Shown one piece after another: positions 42,417 through 51,026 of a stretch of 64,000 nt of DNA (the stretch's first letter is position 1; each line of letters starts with the position of its first letter). The DNA comes from DATBHM01 sp963772375. GTDB lineage: Bacteria; Actinomycetota; UBA4738; JACQTL01. The position numbers and the translations under genes are program-made. The notes under the pieces were generated by a model. The model searched no databases, had not been told where the DNA came from, and was given only the letters and a program-made list of their open reading frames with translations. Location of the stretch: NCBI GenBank assembly GCA_963772375.1, contig CAVYXG010000004.1:310001-374000 (forward strand), read 5' to 3'.

Positions 42417-43946
42417 ATGAGCGGGATGCTGAATGCAAGGGCCGGCCTGGCCCGTGGGACGAACGCCCCGGCGTGGGTGGTGTTGGGGCTCGTGTGCCTC
42501 GGACAGTTCATGGTCGTGCTCGACATCTCGATCGTGAACGTGGCCCTCCCCTCGATCCAGTCCGAGCTCCACTTCAGCGCCTCGGGCCTCCAATGGATCC
42601 TGAACGCCTACACGCTGACGTTCGCCGGGTTCCTGCTGCTGGGCGGACGGGCCGGCGACCTGTTCGGGCGGCGCAGGATGTTCCTCGCGGGGCTCGCGAT
42701 GTTCACGGCGGCGAGCTTCGTCGGTGGCCTGGCCCAGACCCAGGGAACCCTCATCTCGGCCCGGGCTCTGCAGGGCCTGGGGGCGGCCGTCCTGGCGCCG
42801 GCGACCCTCACCATCCTCACGACGACGTTCACCGAGGCAGCCGCGCGGGCCCGGGCGCTCGGCGTGTGGAGCGCCGTCGCGGCGGGCGGCGCCTCGGCCG
42901 GCGCGCTGCTCGGCGGGCTCCTGACGGAGCTCATCTCGTGGCGGTGGATCCTGTTCGTGAACGTCCCGGTCGGCGTGCTGACCCTGCTGGCGGCGCGGGC
43001 GTACCTCCCGGAGTCGAGGACGGAGACGGAGCACCGCCGCCTCGACGTGCTGGGAGCGCTCACGGTGACCGGTGGGCTGGTGGCGATCGTGTACGCGATC
43101 GTGCGGACGCAGACCTACGCGTGGACGAGCCCGCAGACGCTCGTGCCGCTGGGCGTGGGGATCGCGCTGCTGGGGGCGTTCGTCTGGCTCCAGACCAAGC
43201 ACTCGCGGGCACCGCTGATGCCGCTTCGGATCTTCCGGTCGCGGGCGCTCGACGGAGCCAACCTGTACCTGATGCTGCTCTTCGGGGCGATGTTCGGGAC
43301 CTGGTACTTCGAGACCCTGTTCATGCAGCACGTCCTGGGCTACACGCCCCTCGCGGCGGGGCTGGCGTTCCTGCCGCAGACGATCCTCATCGCCGGGGGT
43401 TCACAGGTGGCGGCGCGGTTGGTGACGCGATTGGGGCCGCGGCGGCTGCTGGTGGCCGGCACCGTCTTCGCGATCGCCGGCGTCGCGTGGCTGACGCGGA
43501 TCACGCCGGCCAGCACGTTCGCCGCGGACCTGCTTGTGCCGTTCGTGCTGATCGGGCTGGGGATGGGCCTCTCGGTCACGCCGGCCACGGTGGCGGCGAC
43601 GTCCGGGGTGGCGCCCCAGGACGCCGGGCTGGCGTCGGGCCTGCTGAACACGTCGCGGTTCATCGGGGCGTCGATCGGCCTGGCCGTCCTGACGACAGTG
43701 GCGGCGGCGCGGACGTCGGCCGCGACGGGCAGCGCAGCGACGGCGCTGACGCAGGGATACGCCCGGGCGCTGGACGTCGCGGTGGTGCTGCTGGTGGCGG
43801 GCGGGGCGGTCGCCGCGCTGGTCATCCCGGCCAAGCGGCGGGCGCCGGAGCTGGTCCCCCCGCGGACGGCGGCGGCCGTGGAGGACGACCCCGAGGTCGT
43901 GGCGATCTTCGACGAGGACGTCGCACCCCAGCTCGAGAGCGCCTGA
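42417..43946 (+). CDS. MFS multidrug exporter, DHA2 (14-TM) family
   Basis: This is a 509-residue proton-driven drug exporter of the EmrB/QacA type with about 14 membrane segments. Motif A-like LLLGGRAGDLFGRRRMFLAG follows the second segment, the DHA2 motif QFMVVLDISIVNVALPSIQ is in the first, and motif C-like GPGGAS-type residues appear as AAGGASAGALLGG. The start is ATG at 42417 with GGAG upstream. It is divergent from the MmyB-type regulator, which probably represses it, and a CRP-like site is in the shared promoter. The tail after the last segment is acidic. Confidence 0.94.
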   Translation: MSGMLNARAGLARGTNAPAWVVLGLVCLGQFMVVLDISIVNVALPSIQSELHFSASGLQWILNAYTLTFAGFLLLGGRAGDLFGRRRMFLAGLAMFTAASFVGGLAQTQGTLISARALQGLGAAVLAPATLTILTTTFTEAAARARALGVWSAVAAGGASAGALLGGLLTELISWRWILFVNVPVGVLTLLAARAYLPESRTETEHRRLDVLGALTVTGGLVAIVYAIVRTQTYAWTSPQTLVPLGVGIALLGAFVWLQTKHSRAPLMPLRIFRSRALDGANLYLMLLFGAMFGTWYFETLFMQHVLGYTPLAAGLAFLPQTILIAGGSQVAARLVTRLGPRRLLVAGTVFAIAGVAWLTRITPASTFAADLLVPFVLIGLGMGLSVTPATVAATSGVAPQDAGLASGLLNTSRFIGASIGLAVLTTVAAARTSAATGSAATALTQGYARALDVAVVLLVAGGAVAALVIPAKRRAPELVPPRTAAAVEDDPEVVAIFDEDVAPQLESA

Positions 43947-43992
43947 CGCAGCCGGCGGCGCGCGCTCGGTCCGGCGCGAGCCCGGGCTCCGG

Positions 43993-45105
43993 TTACGACA
44001 CCGGGGTCCAGGTGACGCCGCGGTTGGTGGTCTCCGCCAGCTGGCCGGGCCGGGTGCCGGGGAACAGCGCGGCCGGCCCGTGCACGACGAAGCCGACGGA
44101 GTTCGAGACCATCACGATGTCGTTCCACCCGACACCGCCGTCCTCGAGGCCGACCGGCACGGTCCAGGGACCCCCGCCGTTGCTGCGGTAGATCCAGCTG
44201 CCGGGATTGCCCCACGAGGTGATGAGGAACCGCCCGTCCGGCGTCGCGGCGAGCTGCGACACGATGCCGTTCCGGGAGATGGCCCCGAACCGCCTGTCGG
44301 TCTGCCCGGTGTCGTTCGAGCGGTACATGTGCTTGGTGGACTGGCCGAACCCCGGGTCGCCGATGCACAGCAGGCCGACCTCGGTGTCCGAGACCGCGTA
44401 CACGTCCACGAGCTCTTCGTCGGGAGCCGTGCACGGGTCGGGACGGGAGGTCCAGTGGATCCCGTCGGTCGTGGCCTTCAGGACGTCGGGACCGGTCTCC
44501 CGCGGGACGATGAGATACGCCACGACACCGTGGAGCGAGATTCGGGCGGTGTTGGTCACCAGGCCCGCGCGGAGCTTCAGGCGCGTCTTCGTCCAGGACG
44601 TCCCGTCGGCGGTGGTCTTCCACAGCGTGGCCGCAGCGCAGCTCGACGGCACCTGGTTGAGCCGGCAGGTCGAGACCAATGCGTACACGCCGTCGGCGTC
44701 CGCCGCGAGCACGGGAACCATCCGCCCACCGCCGGGAATCGCCCGCTTGTGCCAGGTCTGCCCGCCGTCTGCGGTCGACCACAGCGAGGGGCCGAACGCC
44801 CACCCGTGGAGGTCGTCAGCGAACCGAATACCGGTGACGCCCCCGATCTTGTCGTAGGTGAGCGGCGCGTTGATCTTCCCAACCACGCCCCAGACGCCAC
44901 CGCCGTTCGTCGTTCGGAGGACCGTCGTGCAGGTCGTCTGGCCACATGTGCCCACGCCGAGGATCCACCCGTCCTCGTTCGACACGAAGCCGATCGATTG
45001 GGCCCGGAACCCCGCCGGCAGGACCGAGCCGGCGAACGCCGGCGGCGGCGCGACCACGCCGAGGGCGAGGACGACCAGGGCAAGGATCACGGCTGAACGA
45101 CGCAT
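43993..45105 (-). CDS. secreted Ycf48/sialidase-like propeller protein
   Basis: This is a 370-residue exported protein with a clear signal peptide (RRSAVILALVVLALGVVAPP, then AFAGS). Repeats of the BNR/Ycf48 kind follow: LRTTNGGGVWGVVG, LWSTADGGQTWHKRA, LWKTTADGTSWTKTR, LKATTDGIHWTSR, MYRSNDTGQTDR, IYRSNGGGPWTVP and AETTNRGVTWTPV. This suggests a beta-propeller. GGGAGG precedes the ATG at 45105. No catalytic residues are evident. It is a different repeat type from the propeller at 1439-2593. Confidence 0.82.
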   Translation of the reverse strand: MRRSAVILALVVLALGVVAPPPAFAGSVLPAGFRAQSIGFVSNEDGWILGVGTCGQTTCTTVLRTTNGGGVWGVVGKINAPLTYDKIGGVTGIRFADDLHGWAFGPSLWSTADGGQTWHKRAIPGGGRMVPVLAADADGVYALVSTCRLNQVPSSCAAATLWKTTADGTSWTKTRLKLRAGLVTNTARISLHGVVAYLIVPRETGPDVLKATTDGIHWTSRPDPCTAPDEELVDVYAVSDTEVGLLCIGDPGFGQSTKHMYRSNDTGQTDRRFGAISRNGIVSQLAATPDGRFLITSWGNPGSWIYRSNGGGPWTVPVGLEDGGVGWNDIVMVSNSVGFVVHGPAALFPGTRPGQLAETTNRGVTWTPVS

Positions 45106-45287
45106 GTCATGACCTCCCGCGGGACGCGACGGTTCGGCGCGAGGCGCGCCGGGACACACCCAGGACGCGGGAGCGGGCCGTTCGGTTCCATGCTGATTCG
45201 GCTCACCCCGAGCCAGGCCACGAGGTCGGGCGAGTTCCGCCCACCCGCCCTCGCAGGGATCGCCTGACGAGTGGGCATGCGATACTT

Positions 45288-45304
45288 CCTTCCCACCGGG
45301 AAGG
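45288..45304 (+). promoter_or_regulatory. small hairpin over the ribosome site of the DUF1801 gene
   Basis: CCTTCCC-ACC-GGGAAGG forms a perfect 7-bp stem with a 3-nt loop. The right arm contains the GGAAGGGG sequence that would serve as ribosome site for the GTG at 45315, so the fold would hide it. Whether it forms in vivo is not known. Confidence 0.3.
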
Positions 45305-45314
45305 GGTGAGCCGG

Positions 45315-45698
45315 GTGGCCGGACCAGCAACCGTGGAGGAGTACTTCGCCGGGTTGCCGCCCGCCGAGCGCGAGGCGCTGGAGCGACTCCGCTCCACGAT
45401 CCGTTCGGTCGTTCCCGAGGCCACCGAGACCATCAGCTACCAGATGCCGGCGTTCAAGCTGCAGGGGCGGTTCCTCGTGTCGTACGCGGCGTTTCGCGAC
45501 CACTGCAGCCTGTTCCCGGCCAACGACCGCGTCCGCGAGGTCTGCGGCGACGCGCTCCTGCCCTACCTGTCCGGCAAAGGGACCCTCCGGTTCACGGTGG
45601 AGCACCCCATGCCGGCCGCCCTCGTCAAGAAGGTCGTCCGGACGCGGGCGAAGGAGGCCCTCGAGCTCGAAGAAAGGCGGCGCGCGCGCGGGCGCTGA
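45315..45698 (+). CDS. DUF1801 family protein
   Basis: This is a 127-residue DUF1801/YdhG-like protein: VEEYFAGLPPAEREALERLR, ETISYQMPAFKLQGRFLVSY, FRDHCSLFPANDRVREVCG and KGTLRFTVEHPMPAALVKKV. It lacks the basic N-terminal tail of the other copy (28081) but ends in an Arg-rich stretch. GTG start. The biochemical role of the family is not established. Confidence 0.88.
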   Translation: MAGPATVEEYFAGLPPAEREALERLRSTIRSVVPEATETISYQMPAFKLQGRFLVSYAAFRDHCSLFPANDRVREVCGDALLPYLSGKGTLRFTVEHPMPAALVKKVVRTRAKEALELEERRRARGR

Positions 45699-45725
45699 CG
45701 GAAGCCGCCCGCGCGCGTCCGGATC

Positions 45726-46256
45726 TCAGGCGGCGCGCCGTGCAGCCGGCGCCGCGGCCTTCGACAGGTTCCCCAGGTTGGAACGGATCATCCGGTCGAC
45801 CATGACCCGCGTCATCCGGCGCATGATCGGTCGCAGCCAGTACGGCACGTAGTTCTGCGGTCGGACCTCGCCGTCGTACGTGAGCACCGACCCTCCTCCG
45901 GAGGACTCGATCGTGTACCGATGGGTGAACCGCGCGTGCCAGGTTCGGCCGTGCGTGCGCTCGAGCGTCGAGTCCGTGTCGAAGCCGAACCGCCGCCCGG
46001 GTTCCGCCTCGACCACGACGGACCGGTCGTGGAACGTCCCGTTGCCGTTATCGCCGCTCGAGGCGAACGTGTCCCCGACCTCGGCGCGCCGCGACGGCGC
46101 GTCCATGCTCAGCAGGCGGAATGCCTTCCGGGGCGCCTCCTTCCCCGCCCACTCCAAGTGGGTCCCGAGGTCGGCGAGGGCGTCGTACAGCGCCTCCGGT
46201 GAGGCCTCCGAGGGAACCGAGACGTGGAACGTCAGCGCGGGCTTCCCGTCGTTCAT
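45726..46256 (-). CDS. SRPBCC-family protein
   Basis: This is a 176-residue protein of the START/SRPBCC ligand-binding fold: LTFHVSVPSEASPEALYDAL, LGTHLEWAGKEAPRKAFRLL, and RRFGFDTDSTLERTHGRTWH followed by FTHRYTIESSGGGSVLTYDG. The ATG overlaps the cupin gene stop by 4 nt (ATGA), so both are made together. Polyketide-cyclase-like naming is common for the fold but no activity can be inferred. Confidence 0.85.
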   Translation of the reverse strand: MNDGKPALTFHVSVPSEASPEALYDALADLGTHLEWAGKEAPRKAFRLLSMDAPSRRAEVGDTFASSGDNGNGTFHDRSVVVEAEPGRRFGFDTDSTLERTHGRTWHARFTHRYTIESSGGGSVLTYDGEVRPQNYVPYWLRPIMRRMTRVMVDRMIRSNLGNLSKAAAPAARRAA

Positions 46257-46630
46257 CGGGAACCCTCCGTCGCGTACGGGGTCGCGTACTCGCGGGCCTT
46301 GCCCGACCAGTCGAGCATCAGGACCGGCTCGTCGCCGACGACCCACGCGTCGTGGTCCGGGGTGATCTCGAAGATCTCGCCCGGGCCGACGTCGAGCGTG
46401 GACCCGTCGGCGAACTCCACGTGCAGCCGTCCCGACAGGTTGTACCCGACGTGGAGCAGCGGACAGCGCTCCGTTCCCACGAGCGGCCGCACGTCGTTCG
46501 ACCATCGCCAGCCCGGCTGGAACGTGGCCATCCCGACGGCGACGCCGTGGACGTGGACGATGTGCTCCTCGCCGTTGGGGAACCGATTGGTCTCCTCCGG
46601 CTGGTCGAACCTTCCCACCGATGCGCCCAT
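46253..46630 (-). CDS. cupin-domain protein
   Basis: This is a 125-residue single-domain cupin. Its barrel motifs are MATFQPGWRWSNDVRPLVG with CPLLHVGYNLSGRLHVEFAD, and VGPGEIFEITPDHDAWVVGD. The metal-binding His set is only partly present (His after LL, His in PDHD), so metal binding is uncertain. The first gene of a two-gene unit with the SRPBCC protein. Confidence 0.85.
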   Translation of the reverse strand: MGASVGRFDQPEETNRFPNGEEHIVHVHGVAVGMATFQPGWRWSNDVRPLVGTERCPLLHVGYNLSGRLHVEFADGSTLDVGPGEIFEITPDHDAWVVGDEPVLMLDWSGKAREYATPYATEGSR

Positions 46631-46736
46631 CCACCGACCTCCTCTTCCCGGCCCGGCCCCCGTGGCCGAGTCATGGGTCGAACCGTAGGAGCGCGGCGGC
46701 GGCGGGACATGAGGAGTTCTCCCCAGGAGACGGGCC

Positions 46737-48338
46737 TCAGCGCTGGACGGGCTCGAGCGTCGCCAGCATCCCGTGCTGCATCGCGAACAGCGTGGCGGAG
46801 GATCGGCTGGTGGCGCCGATCTTGGCGTAGATGCGCTCGATGTGGTTGCCGGCCGTCTTGGGGGTGATGCCGAGCGTGCGGGCCACGTAGCGGGTCGACG
46901 CGCCGCGCGCGACCAGCACGAGCACCTCGACCTCACGCGGCGTGAGCCCGGCGGGGGCCGCGGGCGGTCCGGTCGTCCGATGGCCGGACACGCCGAGCAC
47001 CACGTCCACGGCGGCGGCGTCGAGGCGCCCGGCCCGGACCTCGGCCCGCAGGTGGGCGGCCGCCTCCTTCTCCGACATCGCCGGGCGGTGGGGCCGCCCC
47101 TCCAACACCGCGTGGTACACGTCGGCCGCGGCCAGGTATCGGCCGAGCAACGGGATGTCCGAACCGCGGATCCCGCGGTGGTACCCGGAGCCGTCGAGGC
47201 GTTCGTGGTGGGAAGCCGCGACGGCGGACAGCCCCGCCAGGGCCACCGGGCGGCGCAGCATCCGCTCCGTATAGTACGCGTGGAGCCGGACGCGTTCGCG
47301 TTCCCCCTCGGCGAGCGGCTCACGCTTGTCCCAGATGCTGTTCGGGATGGCCGTTCGGCCGATGTCGTGCACCAGGCCGGCTCGCCGAACGGTGACCGCG
47401 TCGCGCTCCGGCATGCCCGCGGCCGCCACGGCCCGCGAGGCCAGGTCGGCCACGCCCCGGGAGTGCCCCGAGAACCACGGCGACTTGAGGTCCACGATGT
47501 CGGCCATCACCTCGAGGACGGAGTCGAGCTCCGACTCGTCGAGCGGCGGCCGGGGCAGTGGCTCGGCCTCGACCACCCGGTCCCACACGTTGTCGTCGAT
47601 GCCCTCCAGCAGCTCCGGCGCGGCGTCGGCGAAGACCCTCGATACGTCAGGGGCGAATACCCTGCCCGCGTCCTGCCGGGCCAGCTCGACCGCGCCTTCG
47701 ACGCCGTGCAGCCGGTGGTGGACCTCGGCGAAGTCGGCCATCTGCATCACCCGCACCGAGATCGGGACGGCGGCGGAGGCCCCGCGGGGCACGCCCTTGC
47801 CGTCCCACCGGGCGAACGTGTGCTCGAGCGCCTCGGCGACGCCGGGATCCAGATGGAACCGGACGGCGACCTCCCTCGTGATCGCGCAGTGCGCCAGGAA
47901 GATTGCCTCGACCGAGCGCCCGCCGCTCGCGACGATGCCGGAGGTCGCCCGGGCCCGCGCCTTCGCCGAGCCGGAACCCGCCCGCCGCATGACGTACATC
48001 AGCTGCGCGAACTGCGACGGCCCCACGTGGTACATGCCGCTGCGGAACGCAACGTCGTCGCCGAACGTCCGCGCGAGCTCGAACGACTCACCGGTGCACA
48101 CCGTGGCGAGGAGCGTCACCCAGTACGCCTCCCGGCGCTGTTCGTCGTCCAGCCCCAGGCGTTCGGCCAGGCGGACCGCGATGAGGCACGCCCGGAGGAC
48201 GTGTTCCATCGGCTGGCCGAGGCCGAAGTCCGACGAGAACGACAGCGCGGAGACGATCTCCGACAGCCGGGCGCCCGACGGCAGGCCGGCGCCCGCTCGG
48301 CCGTTCGTCCGGGGTTCGGCGGACCCGGATGTGGTCAT
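46737..48338 (-). CDS. HD-GYP-type phosphohydrolase fused to a LuxR-type HTH
   Basis: This is a 533-residue protein. The middle to C-terminal region carries an HD-GYP-like domain: GHSRGVADLASRAVAAAG, GLVHDIGRTAIPNSIWDK (HD about residue 321), and SHHERLDGSGYHRGIRGSDI with GYH in place of GYP. The last 70 residues are a LuxR/GerE helix-turn-helix (LTPREVEVLVLVARGASTRY, then NHIERIYAKIGATSRSSA). HD-GYP enzymes usually degrade cyclic di-GMP; here the output would be DNA binding. An N-terminal HD-like region is also present. ATG at 48338. Confidence 0.88.
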   Translation of the reverse strand: MTTSGSAEPRTNGRAGAGLPSGARLSEIVSALSFSSDFGLGQPMEHVLRACLIAVRLAERLGLDDEQRREAYWVTLLATVCTGESFELARTFGDDVAFRSGMYHVGPSQFAQLMYVMRRAGSGSAKARARATSGIVASGGRSVEAIFLAHCAITREVAVRFHLDPGVAEALEHTFARWDGKGVPRGASAAVPISVRVMQMADFAEVHHRLHGVEGAVELARQDAGRVFAPDVSRVFADAAPELLEGIDDNVWDRVVEAEPLPRPPLDESELDSVLEVMADIVDLKSPWFSGHSRGVADLASRAVAAAGMPERDAVTVRRAGLVHDIGRTAIPNSIWDKREPLAEGERERVRLHAYYTERMLRRPVALAGLSAVAASHHERLDGSGYHRGIRGSDIPLLGRYLAAADVYHAVLEGRPHRPAMSEKEAAAHLRAEVRAGRLDAAAVDVVLGVSGHRTTGPPAAPAGLTPREVEVLVLVARGASTRYVARTLGITPKTAGNHIERIYAKIGATSRSSATLFAMQHGMLATLEPVQR

Positions 48339-48390
48339 CGGGCCCGAACTGTAGGTCCGCCGGCCGCGATTGGCGAGGGGCTCGGGGGCC

Positions 48391-49191
48391 TCAGCCCCGC
48401 CAGGGAGCCCAGCGGAACCGGCGAACGGCGACGAACACGCCGACCACGGCCCAGATGGCCATGGCCAGGACGTCGCTCCAGGCCCACCCACTGACGCCGG
48501 GCCGCACGTCGAACGCGGAGAACGTCGCCACGATCATGTGCCGCACCGGGAAGAACGACGAGACCTTCGCCAGCCCGGTCGAGGACTGGATCGGGAACCA
48601 CAGCCCGGACAGGAACAGCAGCACGAAGAAGATCGTGCTGGCGATTGGTCCAGCGGCGTCCTGGTTCGGGATCAGGGTGCTCGCGGCGACGCCCAGCGCG
48701 CTGAAGCAGATGACCCCGACGACGAGCGCCACGACGAGCGCCGCCGGGTTGGCCGGCATGGAGACGTGGAAGGCCACCGCCCCCACCCCGAGCACCAGGA
48801 TCACCTGCGCCATCGAGATCAGGAGGGAGTTGCCGAACAACCCGACGAGCATCATCCACGTGGGCAGCGGGCTGAGCCGCGCCCGCTTGAGGAGCCCGGC
48901 CTCGCGCCGCACCACCAGGCTCACGGCGAGCATCGTGAAACAGGCTGACATGACGCCGTAGGCCATGAACCCCGGCACGTAGTACTGGATCGTCCTGATG
49001 TTGCCGAGGAACGCGATCCGCGAGTCCCCGGTGGTCGCCCCGAGCAGGACGAGGAACAGCAGCGAGAACCCCACCGTGAACAGCGCCCCCACGGGGTTCA
49101 GCCAGAAGCTCAGCTGCGCGTAGCCGATCTGGCTGACGGCGAGGCGGACGTCGCGGGCCGGGCGGCGCGTCGCGGCATTCGTCGTGCTCAT
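48391..49191 (-). CDS. ABC-2 type exporter permease
   Basis: This is a 266-residue permease with about six membrane segments: NPVGALFTVGFSLLFLVLLG, YYVPGFMAYGVMSACFTML, VVRREAGLLKRARLSPLPTW (the ABC-2 coupling-helix type motif), STIFFVLLFLSGLWFPIQSS and SSFFPVRHMIVATFSAFDVR. The ATG overlaps the ATPase stop (ATGA). This is a two-gene exporter unit; the substrate is unknown. Confidence 0.92.
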   Translation of the reverse strand: MSTTNAATRRPARDVRLAVSQIGYAQLSFWLNPVGALFTVGFSLLFLVLLGATTGDSRIAFLGNIRTIQYYVPGFMAYGVMSACFTMLAVSLVVRREAGLLKRARLSPLPTWMMLVGLFGNSLLISMAQVILVLGVGAVAFHVSMPANPAALVVALVVGVICFSALGVAASTLIPNQDAAGPIASTIFFVLLFLSGLWFPIQSSTGLAKVSSFFPVRHMIVATFSAFDVRPGVSGWAWSDVLAMAIWAVVGVFVAVRRFRWAPWRG

Positions 49192-50156
49192 CCGAACCTC
49201 CTCGCCCGAGCCGGCCGGGCCGCCGCCGCGGCGGGCTCGTGGCCGTTCGCCGAGCCGGTCAGCTCGAGGTAGACGTCCTCCAGCGACTCCCGGGTCACCG
49301 TCAGGCCCACGAGGTCGACGCCCCCGTCGAGCGCCCACCGGGTGAGCCGGGCCAGGACCTCGATCTCCCGGTCCGTGCCGATCTCGAGCGCCCCGTCGCG
49401 CCCGCCCGTCACCCGCACCGGGAGATCCGACGCGGCGACGCCCTGCGGGAGACGGAACCGGATCCTGGCCTCGGCGCGGTCGCGCCCCCCGAGCGATCCC
49501 GGCGGGCCCTCGGCCACGATCGTGCCGCCGGCGATGATGGCAACGCGATCGGCCAGCGCCTCCGCCTCGTCCATGTAGTGCGTCGTGAGGAGGACGGTGG
49601 TCCCGCCCCCCGACAGCGCCCGGACCAGCTCCCAGGCGCCCCGGCGGGCCGACGGGTCGAAGCCGGTCGTCGGCTCGTCGAGGAACAGCACCTCCGGGTC
49701 GCCCACGATCCCGAGGCCCATGTCCAGCCGGCGCTGCTGCCCCCCGGAGAGCTTCTTCACCTTGGTGCCGGCCTGCGCGCCCAGCCCGACCAGCTCGATG
49801 ACCTCGTCCACGGGCCGCGGTTGCGGGTAGAGGCCTGCGTTCCTGGCCAGCGTGCGCCGGACCGTGAGGAACGGCTCGACCGCGAGCTCCTGGAGCACGA
49901 TGCCCATACGCTCCCGGAGCGCGCGCGACGAGGCGCTGTCGGCCGGGTCGAACCCGAGTACGCGAACCGTTCCCCGGTCGCGTTCGCGGAACCCCTCGAG
50001 GATCTCGACCGTGGTGGTCTTGCCGGCGCCGTTCGGCCCGAGGAGGGCGAAGACCTCGCCCCGCTCCACCTCGAAGCTCACATTCCGGACGGCCTCGACC
50101 GCACCGTAGCGCTTGGAGAGACCGCCCACCACGACGGCAGGGGCGCTGCGTGCCAT
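49188..50156 (-). CDS. ABC-2 type exporter ATPase
   Basis: This is a 322-residue ATPase with Walker A GPNGAGKTTT, Q-loop VLQELAVEPFLT, signature KLSGGQQRRLDMGLG, Walker B VLFLDEPTTGFD and switch His in TTHYMDEAEAL. It differs from the DrrA-type protein at 3482 in keeping the switch His. The C-terminal 30 residues are Ala/Arg-rich. It pairs with the permease that overlaps its stop. Confidence 0.94.
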   Translation of the reverse strand: MARSAPAVVVGGLSKRYGAVEAVRNVSFEVERGEVFALLGPNGAGKTTTVEILEGFRERDRGTVRVLGFDPADSASSRALRERMGIVLQELAVEPFLTVRRTLARNAGLYPQPRPVDEVIELVGLGAQAGTKVKKLSGGQQRRLDMGLGIVGDPEVLFLDEPTTGFDPSARRGAWELVRALSGGGTTVLLTTHYMDEAEALADRVAIIAGGTIVAEGPPGSLGGRDRAEARIRFRLPQGVAASDLPVRVTGGRDGALEIGTDREIEVLARLTRWALDGGVDLVGLTVTRESLEDVYLELTGSANGHEPAAAAARPARARRFG

Positions 50157-50240
50157 GAACCGATTACCCCACTTTGTCCCATTCGCGTCAACTTCGACGG
50201 TCAGGCGGGGATGCGACCCGTCCAGGCGGGGCGCCGCCGG

Positions 50241-51026
50241 TCAGGCGCGGGCGCCGAGGAAGTACGTCCGGGCGTCGCCCTTGCCCTTCAGGACCACGGT
50301 TCCTCGGGGTTCCAGCCCGAACGCCTCGCCCAACGCCAGTGCGACCTCCTCGGAGAGGTGGATGCGGTTCGGCTCGGAGGTGGACTCGAGCCGGCTCGCG
50401 ACGTTCACCGTGTCGCCCCACACGTCGTAGACGAACTTCCTGGTGCCGATCACGCCCGCCACCGCCGGGCCCGTGTGCAGGCCGATCCGGATCCGCCAGT
50501 CCGTGCCCCGGACGACGTCCATCATCCCCAGCGCGAGCTCGGCGATCGCCGGAACGTGGTCGGACCGTCCGCCCGGGAGCCCGCCGACAGCCAAGTACGC
50601 GTCCCCGATGGTCTTGATCTTCTCGACGCCGGTGCGCTCGCACAGCAGGTCGAACTGCGAGAACAGCGTGTTGAGCTCGGTGACCAGCACGTGCGGTTCG
50701 AGCTGCGACGAGGTCTCCGTGAACCCCACCAGGTCGCTGAACAGCACGCTCACCTCGGGGTGGCGGTCGGCGATGACCCGCTCCCCTGCCTCGAGCCGGC
50801 CGACGATCTCCCGCGGGAGGATATTCAGCAGGAGCGCCTGCGACCTCGCCTTCTCCTCCTCGAGCTCGCGCGTGAGCCCGGACAGCATCTTCGAGGTGGA
50901 GTCCTGCAGCTCCTCCATCTGGCGGACGTTGTCCTGCATCCGCGCGAGCCTGCGGGTGAGGACGCGGTGCTCCTTCTCGATCGTCCGCAACCGGACGTCG
51001 GGGTCGTCGTCGTCCGAAGGCGTCAT
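50241..51026 (-). CDS. class III adenylate cyclase
   Basis: This is a 261-residue cyclase. The first 66 residues are a charged coiled coil (EKEHRVLTRRLARMQDNVRQ...), then a HNOBA-like linker (LLNILPREIVGRLEAGE) and the catalytic domain. All six key residues correspond to those of M. tuberculosis Rv1625c: metal Asp98 and Asp142, adenine-selecting Lys138 and Asp201, and transition-state Asn208 and Arg212. It should therefore make cAMP. ATG overlaps the stop of the FIST gene by 4 nt. A single catalytic domain means it works as a homodimer. Confidence 0.93.
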   Translation of the reverse strand: MTPSDDDDPDVRLRTIEKEHRVLTRRLARMQDNVRQMEELQDSTSKMLSGLTRELEEEKARSQALLLNILPREIVGRLEAGERVIADRHPEVSVLFSDLVGFTETSSQLEPHVLVTELNTLFSQFDLLCERTGVEKIKTIGDAYLAVGGLPGGRSDHVPAIAELALGMMDVVRGTDWRIRIGLHTGPAVAGVIGTRKFVYDVWGDTVNVASRLESTSEPNRIHLSEEVALALGEAFGLEPRGTVVLKGKGDARTYFLGARA

